64,000 bases of DNA from Microtetraspora fusca (GTDB taxonomy: Bacteria; Actinomycetota; Actinomycetes; Streptosporangiales; Streptosporangiaceae), in NCBI RefSeq assembly GCF_001570365.1, contig NZ_BBYK01000055.1, positions 34,912 through 98,911 of the forward strand. The letters are read 5' to 3'. The notes beneath the pieces were generated by a model. It ran no database searches and was not told where the DNA came from. It saw nothing but the letters and a program-made list of their open reading frames with translations. The position numbers were made by a program, and so were the translations under genes. Below are positions 7,680-17,461 of the stretch, piece after piece; the first letter of the stretch is position 1, and each line of letters starts with the position of its first letter.

Positions 7680-8129
7680 GTGAGGAGATTCTGGAGCGCC
7701 ATCGCGGCCCACCTGCCGCGGAAGCGCGCGGAGCGGAGCGACCCCGACGAGGTGGAGATCGAGGCGATCGCCCGGGGCATCTGGCCCCTGTTGCTGGAGG
7801 CGCTGCGTCATCTCGCCCTACCCGCCCACGAGCAGATCCGCTGGATCGGGCGCATGTGCGTGGACGAGCTGGCCCTCGACTTCGACGACAGATATCAGGT
7901 GTCGTGGGCCGCGCAGGAGATGGGGTGGATCTCCGCGGAGCTGTCGCGGCACCTCGACGAGATCGACCGGCGCCTTTCGCAGCTCTCCGACGAAGGCGAG
8001 GCGCCCTGGAGCGAGGAGGGCCTGTGCCTGCACCCCACCTGGGCCTCGGTGCGCGAGCTGGCCGACCGTGCCATCGCCCTCATGCCGCCGGAGCCGTGGC
8101 TCGCCGAGCCGCCACGTGCCCATCCCTGA
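7680..8129 (+). CDS. conserved hypothetical protein
   Basis: About 149 residues, mostly alpha-helical and soluble: EVEIEAIARGIWPLLLEALR, then a helix with RMCVDELALDFDDRYQ, then SAELSRHLDEIDRRLSQL, ending in LADRAIALMPPEPW. No known motif, signal peptide or membrane segment. The start is uncertain: GTG 7680 leaves room for a divergent promoter with the SepF gene, while the open frame extends back to 7605. Family not recognised. Confidence 0.6.
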   Translation: MRRFWSAIAAHLPRKRAERSDPDEVEIEAIARGIWPLLLEALRHLALPAHEQIRWIGRMCVDELALDFDDRYQVSWAAQEMGWISAELSRHLDEIDRRLSQLSDEGEAPWSEEGLCLHPTWASVRELADRAIALMPPEPWLAEPPRAHP

Positions 8130-8138
8130 GACTTCCGT

Positions 8139-9590
8139 TCAGCCGACCGCGTTCTCACCCGCGAGCACGCCCACCGGGGCCCGCCGACGGGCCGGGATCG
8201 CCAGGGCCAGCAGCGCCGCCACCAGCGCCGCGCTGCCGCCGATCATGAAACTGGTACGGAACCCGGCCATCGAAGGCACCGAAGCCGGCCCCAGAGGCAC
8301 CACCATGTGGCTGAGCACGACGCCGACGACGGCGCTGGCGCTCGACGTGCCGATCGAGCGCATGAGGCTGTTCAATCCGTTCGCGGCCGCCGTCTCCGAG
8401 GCCGGCACCGCCGACATGATCAGCGCGGGCATCGCGGCGTAAGTGAACGCGATCCCCGCCGAGATGACCGCGGAGATCAGGCCGATCTGCCACACCTGCC
8501 GGGTCATCCCCAGCGCCATCGCGTACCCCGCGAGGATGACCAGGCAGCCGATGAACAGCGAGGTCCTCGGGCCACGGGCCGCCGAGATGCGCGCGGACAG
8601 CGACGAGACCACCACCATCACCATGCCGCCGGGCAGCAGGCACAACCCGGCGGCCACCATGGACTGGCCCAGGCCGTACCCGGTGGCCTCCGGCAGTTGC
8701 AGGAGCTGTGGGAGGACCAGCGCCTGCGCGTACATGGCGAACCCGACCACGATGGAGGCGAGGTTGGTCATGAGGACCTGGGGACGCGCGCTCGTCCGCA
8801 GGTCAACCAGCGCGCCGCGGGCGCGCAGCTCGTACCGGCCCCATACGAGCAGCACGAGTGGCGTCGCGCCGAAGAGGCCGAGCGTGACGGGGCTCGACCA
8901 GCCCCAGTCCCCGCCCTTGGAGACGGCAAGCAGCAGGCAGATCAGCCCGGCGGAGAGCCCCAGCGCACCGACGACGTCGAAACGGCCGCCGCTGCGTACG
9001 GGAGACTCCGGCACCAGCGCGACCACCAGCGCCAGCACCACCACGCCCAGACCTGCGGACGCCCAGAAGAGCACATGCCAGTGGACGTACTGTGCCACCG
9101 CGGCGGCGGCCGGCAGGCCGAGCGCCCCGCCGATGCCCATCGAGGAGCTCATCAGCGCCATCGCCGAACCCAGCCTCGCGGGCGGCAACTCGTCGCGCAT
9201 GATGCTGATGCCGAGCGGGATCACCCCGATGCCGAACCCCTGCAGCGCCCGCCCGGCGACCATCGGCACGAGCGAGCCGCTCAGCGCGCACACCACGGAC
9301 CCCGCGACCAGCAGCGCCAGACTGAGCAGCAGCATCCGCCGCTTGCCGTACATGTCGGCGAGCCTGCTGATGACCGGCGTGGCCACCGCGCCCGCCAGCA
9401 GCGTCGCCGTGATCACCCAGGACGCGTCGGAAGCGGTGGTCCGCAGCAGGACGGGCAACTCGGCGAGCAGCGGAAGCACGAGGGTCTGCATCAGGGCGAC
9501 CAGGATGCCCGCGCAGGACAGTACGGCGATCACACCTCTGGCACGCCGCGAGCCGATCTCGGCGCCTTCTTCATGACCGGTCAGTGACAT
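8139..9590 (-). CDS. MFS transporter, DHA2 (14-TM) drug:H+ antiporter type
   Basis: About 483 residues with some 14 hydrophobic segments. SRLADMYGKRRM is the motif-A loop between helices 2 and 3, and GRALQGFGIGVIPLG is motif C of drug antiporters. It matches the EmrB/QacA layout and would export a hydrophobic compound in exchange for protons. ATG 9590 (MSLTGHEEG) is chosen; the frame extends upstream to 9683 but that stretch is Cys/Met/His-rich and looks non-coding. It is divergent from the DsbA-like gene with about 200 bp between. Confidence 0.9.
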   Translation of the reverse strand: MSLTGHEEGAEIGSRRARGVIAVLSCAGILVALMQTLVLPLLAELPVLLRTTASDASWVITATLLAGAVATPVISRLADMYGKRRMLLLSLALLVAGSVVCALSGSLVPMVAGRALQGFGIGVIPLGISIMRDELPPARLGSAMALMSSSMGIGGALGLPAAAAVAQYVHWHVLFWASAGLGVVVLALVVALVPESPVRSGGRFDVVGALGLSAGLICLLLAVSKGGDWGWSSPVTLGLFGATPLVLLVWGRYELRARGALVDLRTSARPQVLMTNLASIVVGFAMYAQALVLPQLLQLPEATGYGLGQSMVAAGLCLLPGGMVMVVVSSLSARISAARGPRTSLFIGCLVILAGYAMALGMTRQVWQIGLISAVISAGIAFTYAAMPALIMSAVPASETAAANGLNSLMRSIGTSSASAVVGVVLSHMVVPLGPASVPSMAGFRTSFMIGGSAALVAALLALAIPARRRAPVGVLAGENAVG

Positions 9591-9787
9591 CGCGTTCAAG
9601 AGCCCCCGCTCGCGAATCCGGCGGAGGGGCCTATATCCCGACACCGCAGTCTCGGTCGTACATGTCATATGCATCATGCACAATCGCTCATGTCAGGATT
9701 CAGGCGGGCCTCACTCAGCGAGACCGGCCCCCGGTCGCCGATACGATCAACAGCGCAGCCGTGCGCCGTTCTTAGGGGCAATCGATC

Positions 9788-10468
9788 GTGGAAACCTCCC
9801 GCCTCCAGGCGATCCGTACGCGCATGGTCAAACTGGCCGTCGCGGCCGTGGCCCTCATCGTGCTGGGCGCCATCACGCTGGCGCCGGAAGGCCGCCGGGA
9901 GGGAGGCGCCGTCTCCCCATCCGATCTCATCTCGTTCCGCCCCGACGGGACCATCCTCATGGCGCTCCCCGGTGTGACCTCCCCTGTCCTTGAGGTGTAC
10001 GAGGACTACCAGTGCCCGTACTGCCGCGACTTCGAGCGGCTCAACGGCGGCGTCGCCAGGGAGTGGGCGGCGCAGGGCAAGGTCGCGTTGGTCATCCACC
10101 CCTTCACGGTGTTCGGCGAGAGTTCCGGCGTGACCCATGACAACTCGCGCCGGGCGCTCATGGCGTCTCTGTGCGTCACCGACCCGCGCAAGTGGCTCGC
10201 CTATCACGACGAGCTGTACGCCCACCAGCCCGAGGAGACGCAGGAAGGCGGCTTCCCCGTCGCGGAACTGGTGCGGTACGCCAAGGGGGTCGGCCTCGCC
10301 GAGGAGGAGTTCGCCGCCTGTCTGGACTCGGACAAGGCCTCCGCCCGCGCCGACGCGCTGTCGAGGCTCGCGTTCGCGCGCGGGGTGCAGGGCACGCCGA
10401 CGATCCGCCTGGAAGGGCGCGACCTCGACTGGACCAGGCCCTGGGCCGCGCCCGTACAGCAGGCGTGA
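9788..10468 (+). CDS. membrane-anchored DsbA-like thioredoxin-fold protein
   Basis: A 226-residue protein with an N-terminal signal anchor (MVKLAVAAVALIVLGAITLA, residues about 13-32) and a thioredoxin fold containing CPYC (EVYEDYQCPYCRDFE), an inserted helical domain, and the cis-Pro loop QGTPTIRLEG. It should form or isomerise disulfides outside the membrane. CPYC is close to the oxidising DsbA-type CPHC. The start is GTG 9788. It is not clustered with a DsbB/VKOR gene here. The four-cysteine secreted protein at 340-651 would be one type of client. Confidence 0.85.
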   Translation: METSRLQAIRTRMVKLAVAAVALIVLGAITLAPEGRREGGAVSPSDLISFRPDGTILMALPGVTSPVLEVYEDYQCPYCRDFERLNGGVAREWAAQGKVALVIHPFTVFGESSGVTHDNSRRALMASLCVTDPRKWLAYHDELYAHQPEETQEGGFPVAELVRYAKGVGLAEEEFAACLDSDKASARADALSRLAFARGVQGTPTIRLEGRDLDWTRPWAAPVQQA

Positions 10469-10538
10469 CGGAGCACAGCTCCGCGGAGAGCGCCGTCAAG
10501 CGGCCGCCGTGGTCTCCCCCATGAGAGGACAGCGCCCC

Positions 10539-11411
10539 TCAGACAGCCTTGCTGAGGCTCTCGAACTCGTCGTCGGTCAGCTCGACCTCCGCCGCCGCCA
10601 CGTTCTCCTCCAGGTGCGCGACGCGTGACGTGCCGGGGATCGGGAGCACCACGGGCGAACGGCGCAGCAGCCAGGCCAGCGCGAGCTGGGCGGGAGTCGC
10701 GCCGTGCTCCTGGGCGATGCTCGCCAGCGGGCCGCCCGGCTTGGCCAGCTCACCGGTCGCGATCGGGAACCAGGGGATGAAGCCCAGCCCCTGCCGCTCC
10801 GCGTACTCCAGCACCGCCTCCGACTTGCGGTTCGCCAGGTTGTACAGGTTCTGCACCGAGACGATCTCGGTGATGGACCTGGCCTGCTCGATCTCGTCGA
10901 CCGAGACCTCGGACAGCCCGATGTGCCGGATCTTGCCCTCGGCCTTCATGTCGGCCAGCACGCCGATCTGGTCGGCGGCCGGCACCTCCGGGTCGATCCG
11001 GTGCAGTTGCAGCAGGTCGATCCGCTCCAGCCGCAGCCGGCGGAGCGACATCTCGACCTCCTGCCGCAGGTACTCCGGCCGGCCGACCGGGTGCCACTCC
11101 CCGGGACCGGTGCGTACGAGACCCGCCTTGGTCGCGATGACCAGCGAGTCGCCGTACGGATACAGCGCCTCGGCGATGATCTCCTCGCTGACGTAGGGGC
11201 CGTAGGAGTCGGCGGTGTCGATGAAGTCGACCCCGAGCTCCACGGCCCGGCGCAGCACCGCGCGCGCCTCGCCCCGATCGCGCGGCTCGCCCCAGACGCC
11301 CGGACCGGTGAGCTGCATCGCGCCGTATCCGAGCCGGACCACGGGCAGATCCCCGCCGAGACGGAAGGTGCCGCTGCGTTGCGCCGGAAGGCGCTCCCCC
11401 TGTCCTGCCAT
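10539..11411 (-). CDS. aldo/keto reductase
   Basis: A 290-residue NADPH-dependent (beta/alpha)8-barrel reductase. [18 protein letters not shown] carries the catalytic Asp and Tyr, IATKAG the Lys, and LLQLHRID the His; the C-terminal [16 protein letters not shown] binds the NADP phosphate. The order and length match the YdbC/AKR11-like branch. ATG 11411 has GGGGG 6 bp upstream. It is monocistronic. The physiological carbonyl substrate is not predictable. Confidence 0.9.
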   Translation of the reverse strand: MAGQGERLPAQRSGTFRLGGDLPVVRLGYGAMQLTGPGVWGEPRDRGEARAVLRRAVELGVDFIDTADSYGPYVSEEIIAEALYPYGDSLVIATKAGLVRTGPGEWHPVGRPEYLRQEVEMSLRRLRLERIDLLQLHRIDPEVPAADQIGVLADMKAEGKIRHIGLSEVSVDEIEQARSITEIVSVQNLYNLANRKSEAVLEYAERQGLGFIPWFPIATGELAKPGGPLASIAQEHGATPAQLALAWLLRRSPVVLPIPGTSRVAHLEENVAAAEVELTDDEFESLSKAV

Positions 11412-11694
11412 GTGCCACCCCCAAGAAGGTCGTAAGACGTTCCCCACCAGTCTCCGTGTGCCCCGAAACGGACATGCCGGAGCCCCCGGCGGAGACCGGG
11501 TCTCGGCGGCGACCGGCGGGGCAGCGGGTGAGGCACCGGGGACGCGGGCGGTCAGGCAGATCACGTTCGACGGGGACCGGGCGGCGGCACCCCGGCACCG
11601 CCGCTTGCCTCATGGGTGCGGGCGGGACCGGCTGTGCCCACGCCCGCCGATCCGTGGCGGGAAGAATGTCGGTCCCGACTGGTAGACCTGCGGC

Positions 11695-12057
11695 ATGGAA
11701 AGTCTCGCTGATCAGGCCGCCGGTGTGGAGGAGTTCCTGCGGATCGTGCGGGGGCTTCCGGAGGCCGAGCTTGGCGCCCCGGGAACTCACGTCGGTGTGA
11801 AGGTACGCGGCAAGGGGTTCGCCTATCTCAAGGAGGACACGGGCGTCGCGATGGTGAAGGCGACGTTGGAAGAGCAGGAGGCGCTCGTCGGGCAGGCCCC
11901 GGAGGTCTTCACCCGCTCCTACACGTCGAACAGCTTCGGCTGGGTGGAGATCCGGCTGGACAGGGTGCCGCCGGACGAGCTGGCCGAACTCGTCACCGAA
12001 GCGTGGTGCCTCACCGCCCCTCGGCGCCTGGTCGAGGAGTACGAAGCCGGAAGGTGA
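11695..12057 (+). CDS. MmcQ/YjbR family protein
   Basis: A 120-residue CyaY-like/YjbR protein. KVRGKGFAYLKEDTGVAMVK, a helix with QEALVGQAPEVF, then SFGWVEIRLDRVPPDELAELV and WCLTAPRRL are the usual sequence landmarks. Members bind DNA or act as small adaptor proteins; the role is poorly defined. The gene is monocistronic and faces the epimerase gene across a bidirectional terminator. Confidence 0.85.
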   Translation: MESLADQAAGVEEFLRIVRGLPEAELGAPGTHVGVKVRGKGFAYLKEDTGVAMVKATLEEQEALVGQAPEVFTRSYTSNSFGWVEIRLDRVPPDELAELVTEAWCLTAPRRLVEEYEAGR

Positions 12058-12076
12058 GCCTGCTCGGCGATCCCAC

Positions 12077-12103
12077 GACGTTCCCGCCGTCGGCGGGAAC
12101 GTC
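12077..12103. terminator. bidirectional hairpin terminator
   Basis: A perfect 12-bp stem (GACGTTCCCGCC / GGCGGGAACGTC) with a 3-nt loop sits in the 63-bp gap between two convergent genes. It can serve both. Confidence 0.8.
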
Positions 12104-12120
12104 GCCGGGTGTCAGGCGGG

Positions 12121-13170
12121 TCAGGGGCGTTGTCCGACGCCGCTGGCGAGCTCCTTGACGCGGCCCGCCACGCCCTCCTCGGGTGCGAGCGGGGGCGTGT
12201 CCATCCCTCCACCTTGGTGCAGGCCCTCGAGGAACTCCTCCAGCGCCTGCCGCCCGTTCCTGAGCGGGTGCCAGCCGAGCTCGTCGTGGGCCCGGGAGAC
12301 GTCCATCAGCGGGATCTTCAGCGCCATCTCCAGCAGGCCGGGCGAGGCGGGCACCAGGCGCAGGTGCCAGCCGGCCGCCAGCGCCGTCCTCGCCAGCCGG
12401 GCGGGCAACGGCACGGCACGCGTACCGAAGATGTCCGCCAGAATCCGCGGCGTGATGACCGGGTCGGCGGCGAGGTTGAAGGCGCCGATGACGGGCCGGG
12501 TCACCGCGAGCCGGTAGGCCTCCGCCGCGTCCTCGGTGTGCAGCACCTGGAGCCGCAGCCCCGGGATGTCCGGCACGAACGGAACCAGCCCCGGACGGAC
12601 CAGCCGCCCCGGCACGAGCGGGCCCGCGAAGATCCGCCGCTGCTCGCTGGCCGCCTCGCGCTTGAAGATGAAGCCCGGCCGCATCCGGACGACCCGGATG
12701 TCAGGGTGGTCCCGTTCGAAGATGTCCAGCAGCCGCTCGACGTAGGCCTTCTCCCGTCCGTACGCGGCGTCCGGCCAGCCGTGGGTCGGCCAGGTCTCGT
12801 CGACGGCCTGCTCCTTCGGCCCCGGCGAGTACGCCCCGACGGACGACGCGTAGACCAGCGTGGGCACCCTCGCCTTTCCGGCCGCGCGGAACACCCGCTC
12901 GCTGCCCATCACGTTGACCCGCCAGGTCGTCACCGGATCATGGGTCGGCTGGAACAGCCAGGCCAGATGGACCACGGCGTCGGCGCCGGTGAAGATCTTG
13001 GCCAGGTCCGCCGTCGCGATGTCGGCCTCCCGCCACTCCGTCTTGCCGGGCCGCCACCCGGGAAACCGCCGGGCGACGCCCACGATCGAGCTGATGCCCG
13101 GGTCCGACTCCAGCGCGGAGACCAGGCTCGTCCCTACGTTGCCGGTCGCTCCGACCACGACTACTCGCAT
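12121..13170 (-). CDS. NAD-dependent epimerase/dehydratase (extended SDR)
   Basis: A 349-residue extended SDR. VVVVGATGNVGTSL is the GxxGxxG dinucleotide site, DAVVHLAW follows the fourth strand, VYASSVGAYS supplies Ser, and AAYGREKAYVERLL gives the YxxxK pair. The C-terminal half forms the substrate lobe (VLHTEDAAEAYRLAV) ending in ELGWHPLRNGRQALEEFL, typical of nucleoside-sugar epimerase homologues. The chain is slightly extended at the C terminus (APEEGVAGRV). Substrate unknown. It is monocistronic on this strand. Confidence 0.9.
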   Translation of the reverse strand: MRVVVVGATGNVGTSLVSALESDPGISSIVGVARRFPGWRPGKTEWREADIATADLAKIFTGADAVVHLAWLFQPTHDPVTTWRVNVMGSERVFRAAGKARVPTLVYASSVGAYSPGPKEQAVDETWPTHGWPDAAYGREKAYVERLLDIFERDHPDIRVVRMRPGFIFKREAASEQRRIFAGPLVPGRLVRPGLVPFVPDIPGLRLQVLHTEDAAEAYRLAVTRPVIGAFNLAADPVITPRILADIFGTRAVPLPARLARTALAAGWHLRLVPASPGLLEMALKIPLMDVSRAHDELGWHPLRNGRQALEEFLEGLHQGGGMDTPPLAPEEGVAGRVKELASGVGQRP

Positions 13171-13281
13171 GCGCCCCCGCTGCCCGAGGGAAGGCCGTCA
13201 AAACCCTCCTGCCTGCGGAGTCACCCGTTTCCCGCGCGCCGTGTACGGGCATGAGCCGATCTCTGGGGAAGAAGGGTGATC

Positions 13282-13710
13282 ATGCTGAGGATGCTGGTAC
13301 GCGGTGCTGCCGGGGGCGCCCTCGCCACCGTGGCACTGACCGCGGTGTCGCTGGCCGGAGATCAGGCCGGGGTCATGCGTGACCGGCCGTCCGGACGCGT
13401 CGTTCCGGGCCCGCCTCCCCGACATGTGCGCCACCGGGCTCGGCCCAGCGAGTCCCTCGCCCACTTCGGGTTCGGCGTGGCGTCCGGAGCCGTGTTCTGC
13501 GCCCTGTCGCGCGGGCGCGCCAACCTGCCGCTGGGCATCGGGTACGCGCTGGCGGCCTGGGCCGCGAGCCAGCGCGGCTGGGTGCCGCGCATCGGCATCC
13601 TGCCGCCGGACACCCGCGACGACTCCTGCCGCGCCGCCGTGCTCGCCGCCGGCCACGTGCTGTACGGAACGGTCCTCGTGGCCACGGTCAACCACCTCAT
13701 CCGCCCCTGA
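13282..13710 (+). CDS. small membrane protein
   Basis: About 142 residues with an N-terminal hydrophobic segment (GAAGGALATVALTAVSLAG), two mid/late segments (HFGFGVASGAVFCAL; IGYALAAWAASQRG) and a C-terminal one (AGHVLYGTVLVATV). A basic loop (RPSGRVVPGPPPRHVRHRA) follows the first helix. It resembles small actinobacterial DUF1440/DUF6789-like membrane proteins, but I cannot assign it firmly. GGGGAAGAAGGG precedes ATG 13282; a GTG two codons earlier is also possible. Confidence 0.7.
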   Translation: MLRMLVRGAAGGALATVALTAVSLAGDQAGVMRDRPSGRVVPGPPPRHVRHRARPSESLAHFGFGVASGAVFCALSRGRANLPLGIGYALAAWAASQRGWVPRIGILPPDTRDDSCRAAVLAAGHVLYGTVLVATVNHLIRP

Positions 13711-14558
13711 GGTCCGCTCGGGAAGACGCGCGGCGTGCTCTGGATCACCGCGCTCGACGGCCTGCCGGCGCAGCCGTGGTCGGTCTTCTCACCGCTTCGG
13801 AGGATGCGCGACCTGCCGTCCGACGACGCGAGGGCTCCGGTGAGCGTGGAGCTTGCAAAGCGGCAGGAGTCACTCGTGCACCGAGCGAACGCCTCGACGA
13901 GTGCGGTGAGCCGATCGCGGTCGCCGGGGACCATCCCTTGCCGTTCGTCGTAGAGGATGAGCTGGTTGATTTCCTGGAGGAGCAGAGCCAAACATTAGGC
14001 GCGTCAAGGGCATGGGCGAGCGTGGTGACCGTCTTCATGCGACCTCAACACGCAAGATGGCGAAGTGCGATGACACCACAGCAGGACGTGCCCGGCCGAT
14101 CACCCCGACCAGTTGTCGGCCAGTGGATCCGTGGAACGGTATGCCGACGGTCCGACGCGGCTCGTGCTGAACCTGCTGTTCACCGGCGACGCGAGCGCCC
14201 GCGAGTCCGTGATCCGTGATGCCTGGGGCGGCGCGCTGACCTCCCCTGATACCGGCCCGTCTGCGGCGGGCGCCGCAACCGTTCACGACAGTGCGGCCGA
14301 TGAGCAGGAGCACGTCGACCGCAGATCCGGTGCGCGCCAAGACGATTGATCAAGTGGCGTAAGGACCATATCTTGTCTTGGCCAATAGACCAGTCCGAAA
14401 TCTGTGTTCCGGGCAGCGAAAACGACCGCGTCGCGCCGGGGGTGACCGCGCAGGGCCGTGTGTTGAAGCGCAAGCACTCAGACCACCACGGCGATCAGTC
14501 GTGCCGTCAACGTGCGGTGCCATCCGTCTGCAGGCGCAATTGATCGGAGGAACGGGCG
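13711..14558. other. 848-bp stretch of decayed coding DNA at the island's left flank
   Basis: No intact gene is found. On the minus strand about 13870-14038 reads MKTVTTLAHALDAPN and, after a frame change, ALLLQEINQLILYDERQG and VPGDRDRLTALVEAFA, which look like real protein in two frames. On the plus strand about 14130-14240 reads ADGPTRLVLNLLFTGDASAR then ESVIRDAWGG without a plausible start. From about 14340 the DNA becomes noticeably AT-richer (CATATCTTGTCTTGG), and this presumably holds the promoter of the SARP gene. I read this as a junction between core chromosome and acquired DNA. Confidence 0.4.
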
Positions 14559-17183
14559 ATGCAGTTTCGTTTACTAGGGCAGACGGAAGTCCTCATCGAC
14601 GGCGCGACCGTACCTTTACCTGGACCAAGACAGCGGGCGCTGCTCGCCGCGCTGCTGTTGTCGGCGAATCGCCCCATCACGGTGGACCATCTGGTCGATG
14701 CCGTCTGGGGTGAGGAACCACCCGCATCCGCCGGGCCCAACCTTCGCCAACATCTGACGGCGCTGCGCCGAAGGCTGGGCACTGAGGCGTCGCGAATCGT
14801 CGGGCGGCCTGGCCGGGGATACCTGATCGAGGTCCGACCGGGAGAGCTCGACCTGGACGTCTTCACCGGCCTCGTCCAGCAGGCCCGGGGGCGGGCCGAG
14901 CCCGAGGAGGTCGTCGACCTGCTCAGCCAGGCGCTGGCGCTCTGGCGGGGCGAACCCCTGCAGGATGTTCTTCCGTACCCGATCTTCACGGCCGCGGCCA
15001 CGCGGTTCCGCGAGTACAGGATCGCCACACTGGAGGAGTGGTTCGATGCCCGGCTGAGCCTGGGCCACCACGAAGACGTTCTGCCCGAGCTGCGCGCCCA
15101 GGTTGTCGAGCACCCGCTACGGGAACGCCTGTGGGGTCTCCTGATGCGGGGCCTGTGCCAGGCCGGACGGCAGGGCGACGCTCTGAAAGCGTTCCTTCAG
15201 GCCCGCAGAACACTGGCGGAAGAGCTCGGTATCGCCCCCGGCGTGGAGCTCCAGGAGCTGCACATGAGCATCCTGGCCGCCGAATCGGGGTTGCCGGGAC
15301 CGCGTCCGACTCCGCGGAAGCAAGAGGACGTCGCGGCGCCCTGGCATTTGCCGAGAGCGGTCAGCCATTTCACCGGGAGAGCAGACCATCTCGCCGAGTT
15401 GGACCGGCTCGCCGATGTGGCAGGGCGGATCGACGCGGGCACTGTGGTGATCTCTGCGATCGCCGGAGGCGGCGGGGTGGGCAAGACCGCCTTGGCGGTC
15501 CACTTCGGGCACCACGCTGTCGGGCGATTCCCACACGGGCAGCTCTTCGTGAACCTGCGCGGCTTCGACCCGTCCCGTCCGCCGACGTCCGCCGGCGATG
15601 CCCTGGAGTACCTACTCCAGGCTCTCGGAGTCGACTCCGGCAAGATCCCCGAGCAGGAGGACCAGCGCGCCGCCCTCTACCGCAGTCTCCTCTCGGACAA
15701 ACGGATGCTCGTGGTCCTCGACAACGCCGTCGACGCGGAGCAGGTCCGCCCGCTGCTGCCGGGCAAACCGGGCTGCCTGACCGTGGTGACCAGCCGCAAC
15801 CGCCTGGCGGGCCTCGTCGCCCGGGACGGCGCACACCGCCTGACCCTTGGCGCGCTGTCGCCGGCTGAGGCCGTGGAACTTCTCGGCAGGATCATCGGCG
15901 GAGATCGGCTGGACGCCGAGCCCGCCGCCGTGCACCGCATCGCTCGACTGTGCGGCCATCTTCCGCTGGCGCTACGGATCGCGGCCGAGAGGGCCATGAT
16001 CGATTCCAGGCTGTCCCTCACGGCTCTGGCCGACGATCTGGCCGACGAGCGCAATCGCCTCGACGTACTCGAGGTCGACGATGACGGCGCCACCTCAATC
16101 CGCGCCGTTCTCTCCTGGTCATACCGGGCGCTCCCCACGAAAGCCGCCAGGATGTTCCGGCTTCTGAGCCTCCACCCCGGCCCCGAGTTCGGCCTTGAAG
16201 CAGCCGCAGCCCTCTGTGATCTGACTCCGGATGAGACCGGGCCGCTCGTCGATGCGCTGGCCGACTGCCATCTGCTTGAAGTCACTCATGACGGCCGTTA
16301 TCGATTCCATGATCTGGTACGGGTTTACGCCGCCCACAGCATGGCGCAGGACGAGCCGAGCGAGCGCGCGGCGGCCACCCACCGGCTCCTGGATTGGTAC
16401 CTGCGCACGGCGGCCGCAGGAAGATCCATGCTCACCCCCGACGCTCAGCGACGTCTTCCCGATGGCAAGCCCGGCCGGTGCCCGGCCCTCGTCTTCACCA
16501 CCCGCGAGGAAGCGCTGGCCTGGTACGAGCTCGAACGAGTGAACCTCGTGGCGTCGGTGCGCACGGGCGTCGAGGTCGGGCATCTCACGCTCGTCTCGTT
16601 GCTTTCGCGCAACATGCTCGACTACTTCTACATCAAGAGTCGTTGGGCGGAGCAGATGGAGGTCTATCGGAACGGCACCGACGCCGCGCGCCGCAGCGGT
16701 CGAGGCTCCGACGAGGCGGCGATCCTGATCGCAATGGGGAGCGCGCTGCGCGAGCGAAGGAAATACAGCCAGGCCATCAACGCCATCCGACGGGCGATCG
16801 ACCTCCAGCGGAGCATGGGAGAAGGAGAAGCCTCGGGGAGAGCGATTATCGGACTGGCGATCACCTATATTCAGATCCGCTGCTATGACGAGGCTAAAGA
16901 ACGGCTCTATGAGGCACTCGCCCAGGTACGAACGGACGAGGATCGGTACGGCGAGGCCTCGGCGCTCGTCAACCTGGGGTACGTGTGCCTGGATCAGAAC
17001 GAGTTCGAGGATGCACTCCGCTGGTCCCGCGAGTCGCTCGATATCTGGCGCGCGATCGAGGATCCGCGGGGAGAGGGCTACAGCCTGGACTGCATGGCAA
17101 AGGCGCACGAGGGCCTGCGGCGGCCCGGCGACGCTCTGAGCTACTTCGAGCAGGCTGTCGCCGTCCTGCGGTCGGGGCGTTGA
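14559..17183 (+). CDS. SARP-type activator with NB-ARC and TPR domains (AfsR-like)
   Basis: An 874-residue regulator. Residues 1-95 form the OmpR-like winged helix (MQFRLLGQTEVLIDG, PRQRALLAALLLSANRPI), 95-245 the bacterial transcriptional activation domain, about 275-560 an NB-ARC STAND ATPase with P-loop GGGGVGKTA (Lys about 309) and Walker B MLVVLDNA, and about 690-874 tetratricopeptide repeats. Such proteins switch on specialised-metabolite genes, with the ATPase/TPR part sensing a signal. GGAGG lies 7 bp before the ATG. It reads directly towards the precursor peptide 124 bp downstream, so it is the likely pathway-specific activator of that locus (inference). Confidence 0.9.
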   Translation: MQFRLLGQTEVLIDGATVPLPGPRQRALLAALLLSANRPITVDHLVDAVWGEEPPASAGPNLRQHLTALRRRLGTEASRIVGRPGRGYLIEVRPGELDLDVFTGLVQQARGRAEPEEVVDLLSQALALWRGEPLQDVLPYPIFTAAATRFREYRIATLEEWFDARLSLGHHEDVLPELRAQVVEHPLRERLWGLLMRGLCQAGRQGDALKAFLQARRTLAEELGIAPGVELQELHMSILAAESGLPGPRPTPRKQEDVAAPWHLPRAVSHFTGRADHLAELDRLADVAGRIDAGTVVISAIAGGGGVGKTALAVHFGHHAVGRFPHGQLFVNLRGFDPSRPPTSAGDALEYLLQALGVDSGKIPEQEDQRAALYRSLLSDKRMLVVLDNAVDAEQVRPLLPGKPGCLTVVTSRNRLAGLVARDGAHRLTLGALSPAEAVELLGRIIGGDRLDAEPAAVHRIARLCGHLPLALRIAAERAMIDSRLSLTALADDLADERNRLDVLEVDDDGATSIRAVLSWSYRALPTKAARMFRLLSLHPGPEFGLEAAAALCDLTPDETGPLVDALADCHLLEVTHDGRYRFHDLVRVYAAHSMAQDEPSERAAATHRLLDWYLRTAAAGRSMLTPDAQRRLPDGKPGRCPALVFTTREEALAWYELERVNLVASVRTGVEVGHLTLVSLLSRNMLDYFYIKSRWAEQMEVYRNGTDAARRSGRGSDEAAILIAMGSALRERRKYSQAINAIRRAIDLQRSMGEGEASGRAIIGLAITYIQIRCYDEAKERLYEALAQVRTDEDRYGEASALVNLGYVCLDQNEFEDALRWSRESLDIWRAIEDPRGEGYSLDCMAKAHEGLRRPGDALSYFEQAVAVLRSGR

Positions 17184-17306
17184 TAGCGGCCGTCTGAGCC
17201 AGCATGAGGCTATGCGCCCGTTATGCGCCGGTGGGTGAGCCTGGCCAAGTCGCACCGGGAACACGGTGCGGCGACCGTGGTCCGCACCGATACCGACGGA
17301 GGAACC

Positions 17307-17438
17307 ATGCCCACCCAGATCGTGAACCTGCCTGCCTTCCCCTTGAGATCTGACGGACGACCGATCGTGCTGACCGACTCCTCGTATGAGCGTGCCTGGG
17401 TGCCCGCCTACTGGGCGCCGGCGTCGCCGCAGCAGTAG
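17307..17438 (+). CDS. candidate RiPP precursor peptide
   Basis: A 43-residue peptide with a strong Shine-Dalgarno (GGAGG, 4 bp before ATG). The N-terminal part MPTQIVNLPAFPLRSDGRPI is leader-like. The C-terminal part, WVPAYWAPASPQQ, is rich in Trp, Tyr, Pro and Ala and is a plausible core for hydroxylation or another side-chain modification. It has no cysteine, so lanthipeptide or thiazole chemistry is unlikely. It lies 91 bp upstream of a HExxH peptide-modification enzyme carrying a recognition domain, the usual place for a substrate. No homologue is recognised by eye; the assignment rests on size, signal strength and context. Confidence 0.65.
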   Translation: MPTQIVNLPAFPLRSDGRPIVLTDSSYERAWVPAYWAPASPQQ

Positions 17439-17461
17439 CCCGCCAGAAACGACTCAATCGG

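Noticed and set aside
8307..9587. 426-residue plus-strand frame over the MFS gene
   Set aside because: Antisense shadow; the minus strand encodes a clear 14-TM transporter.
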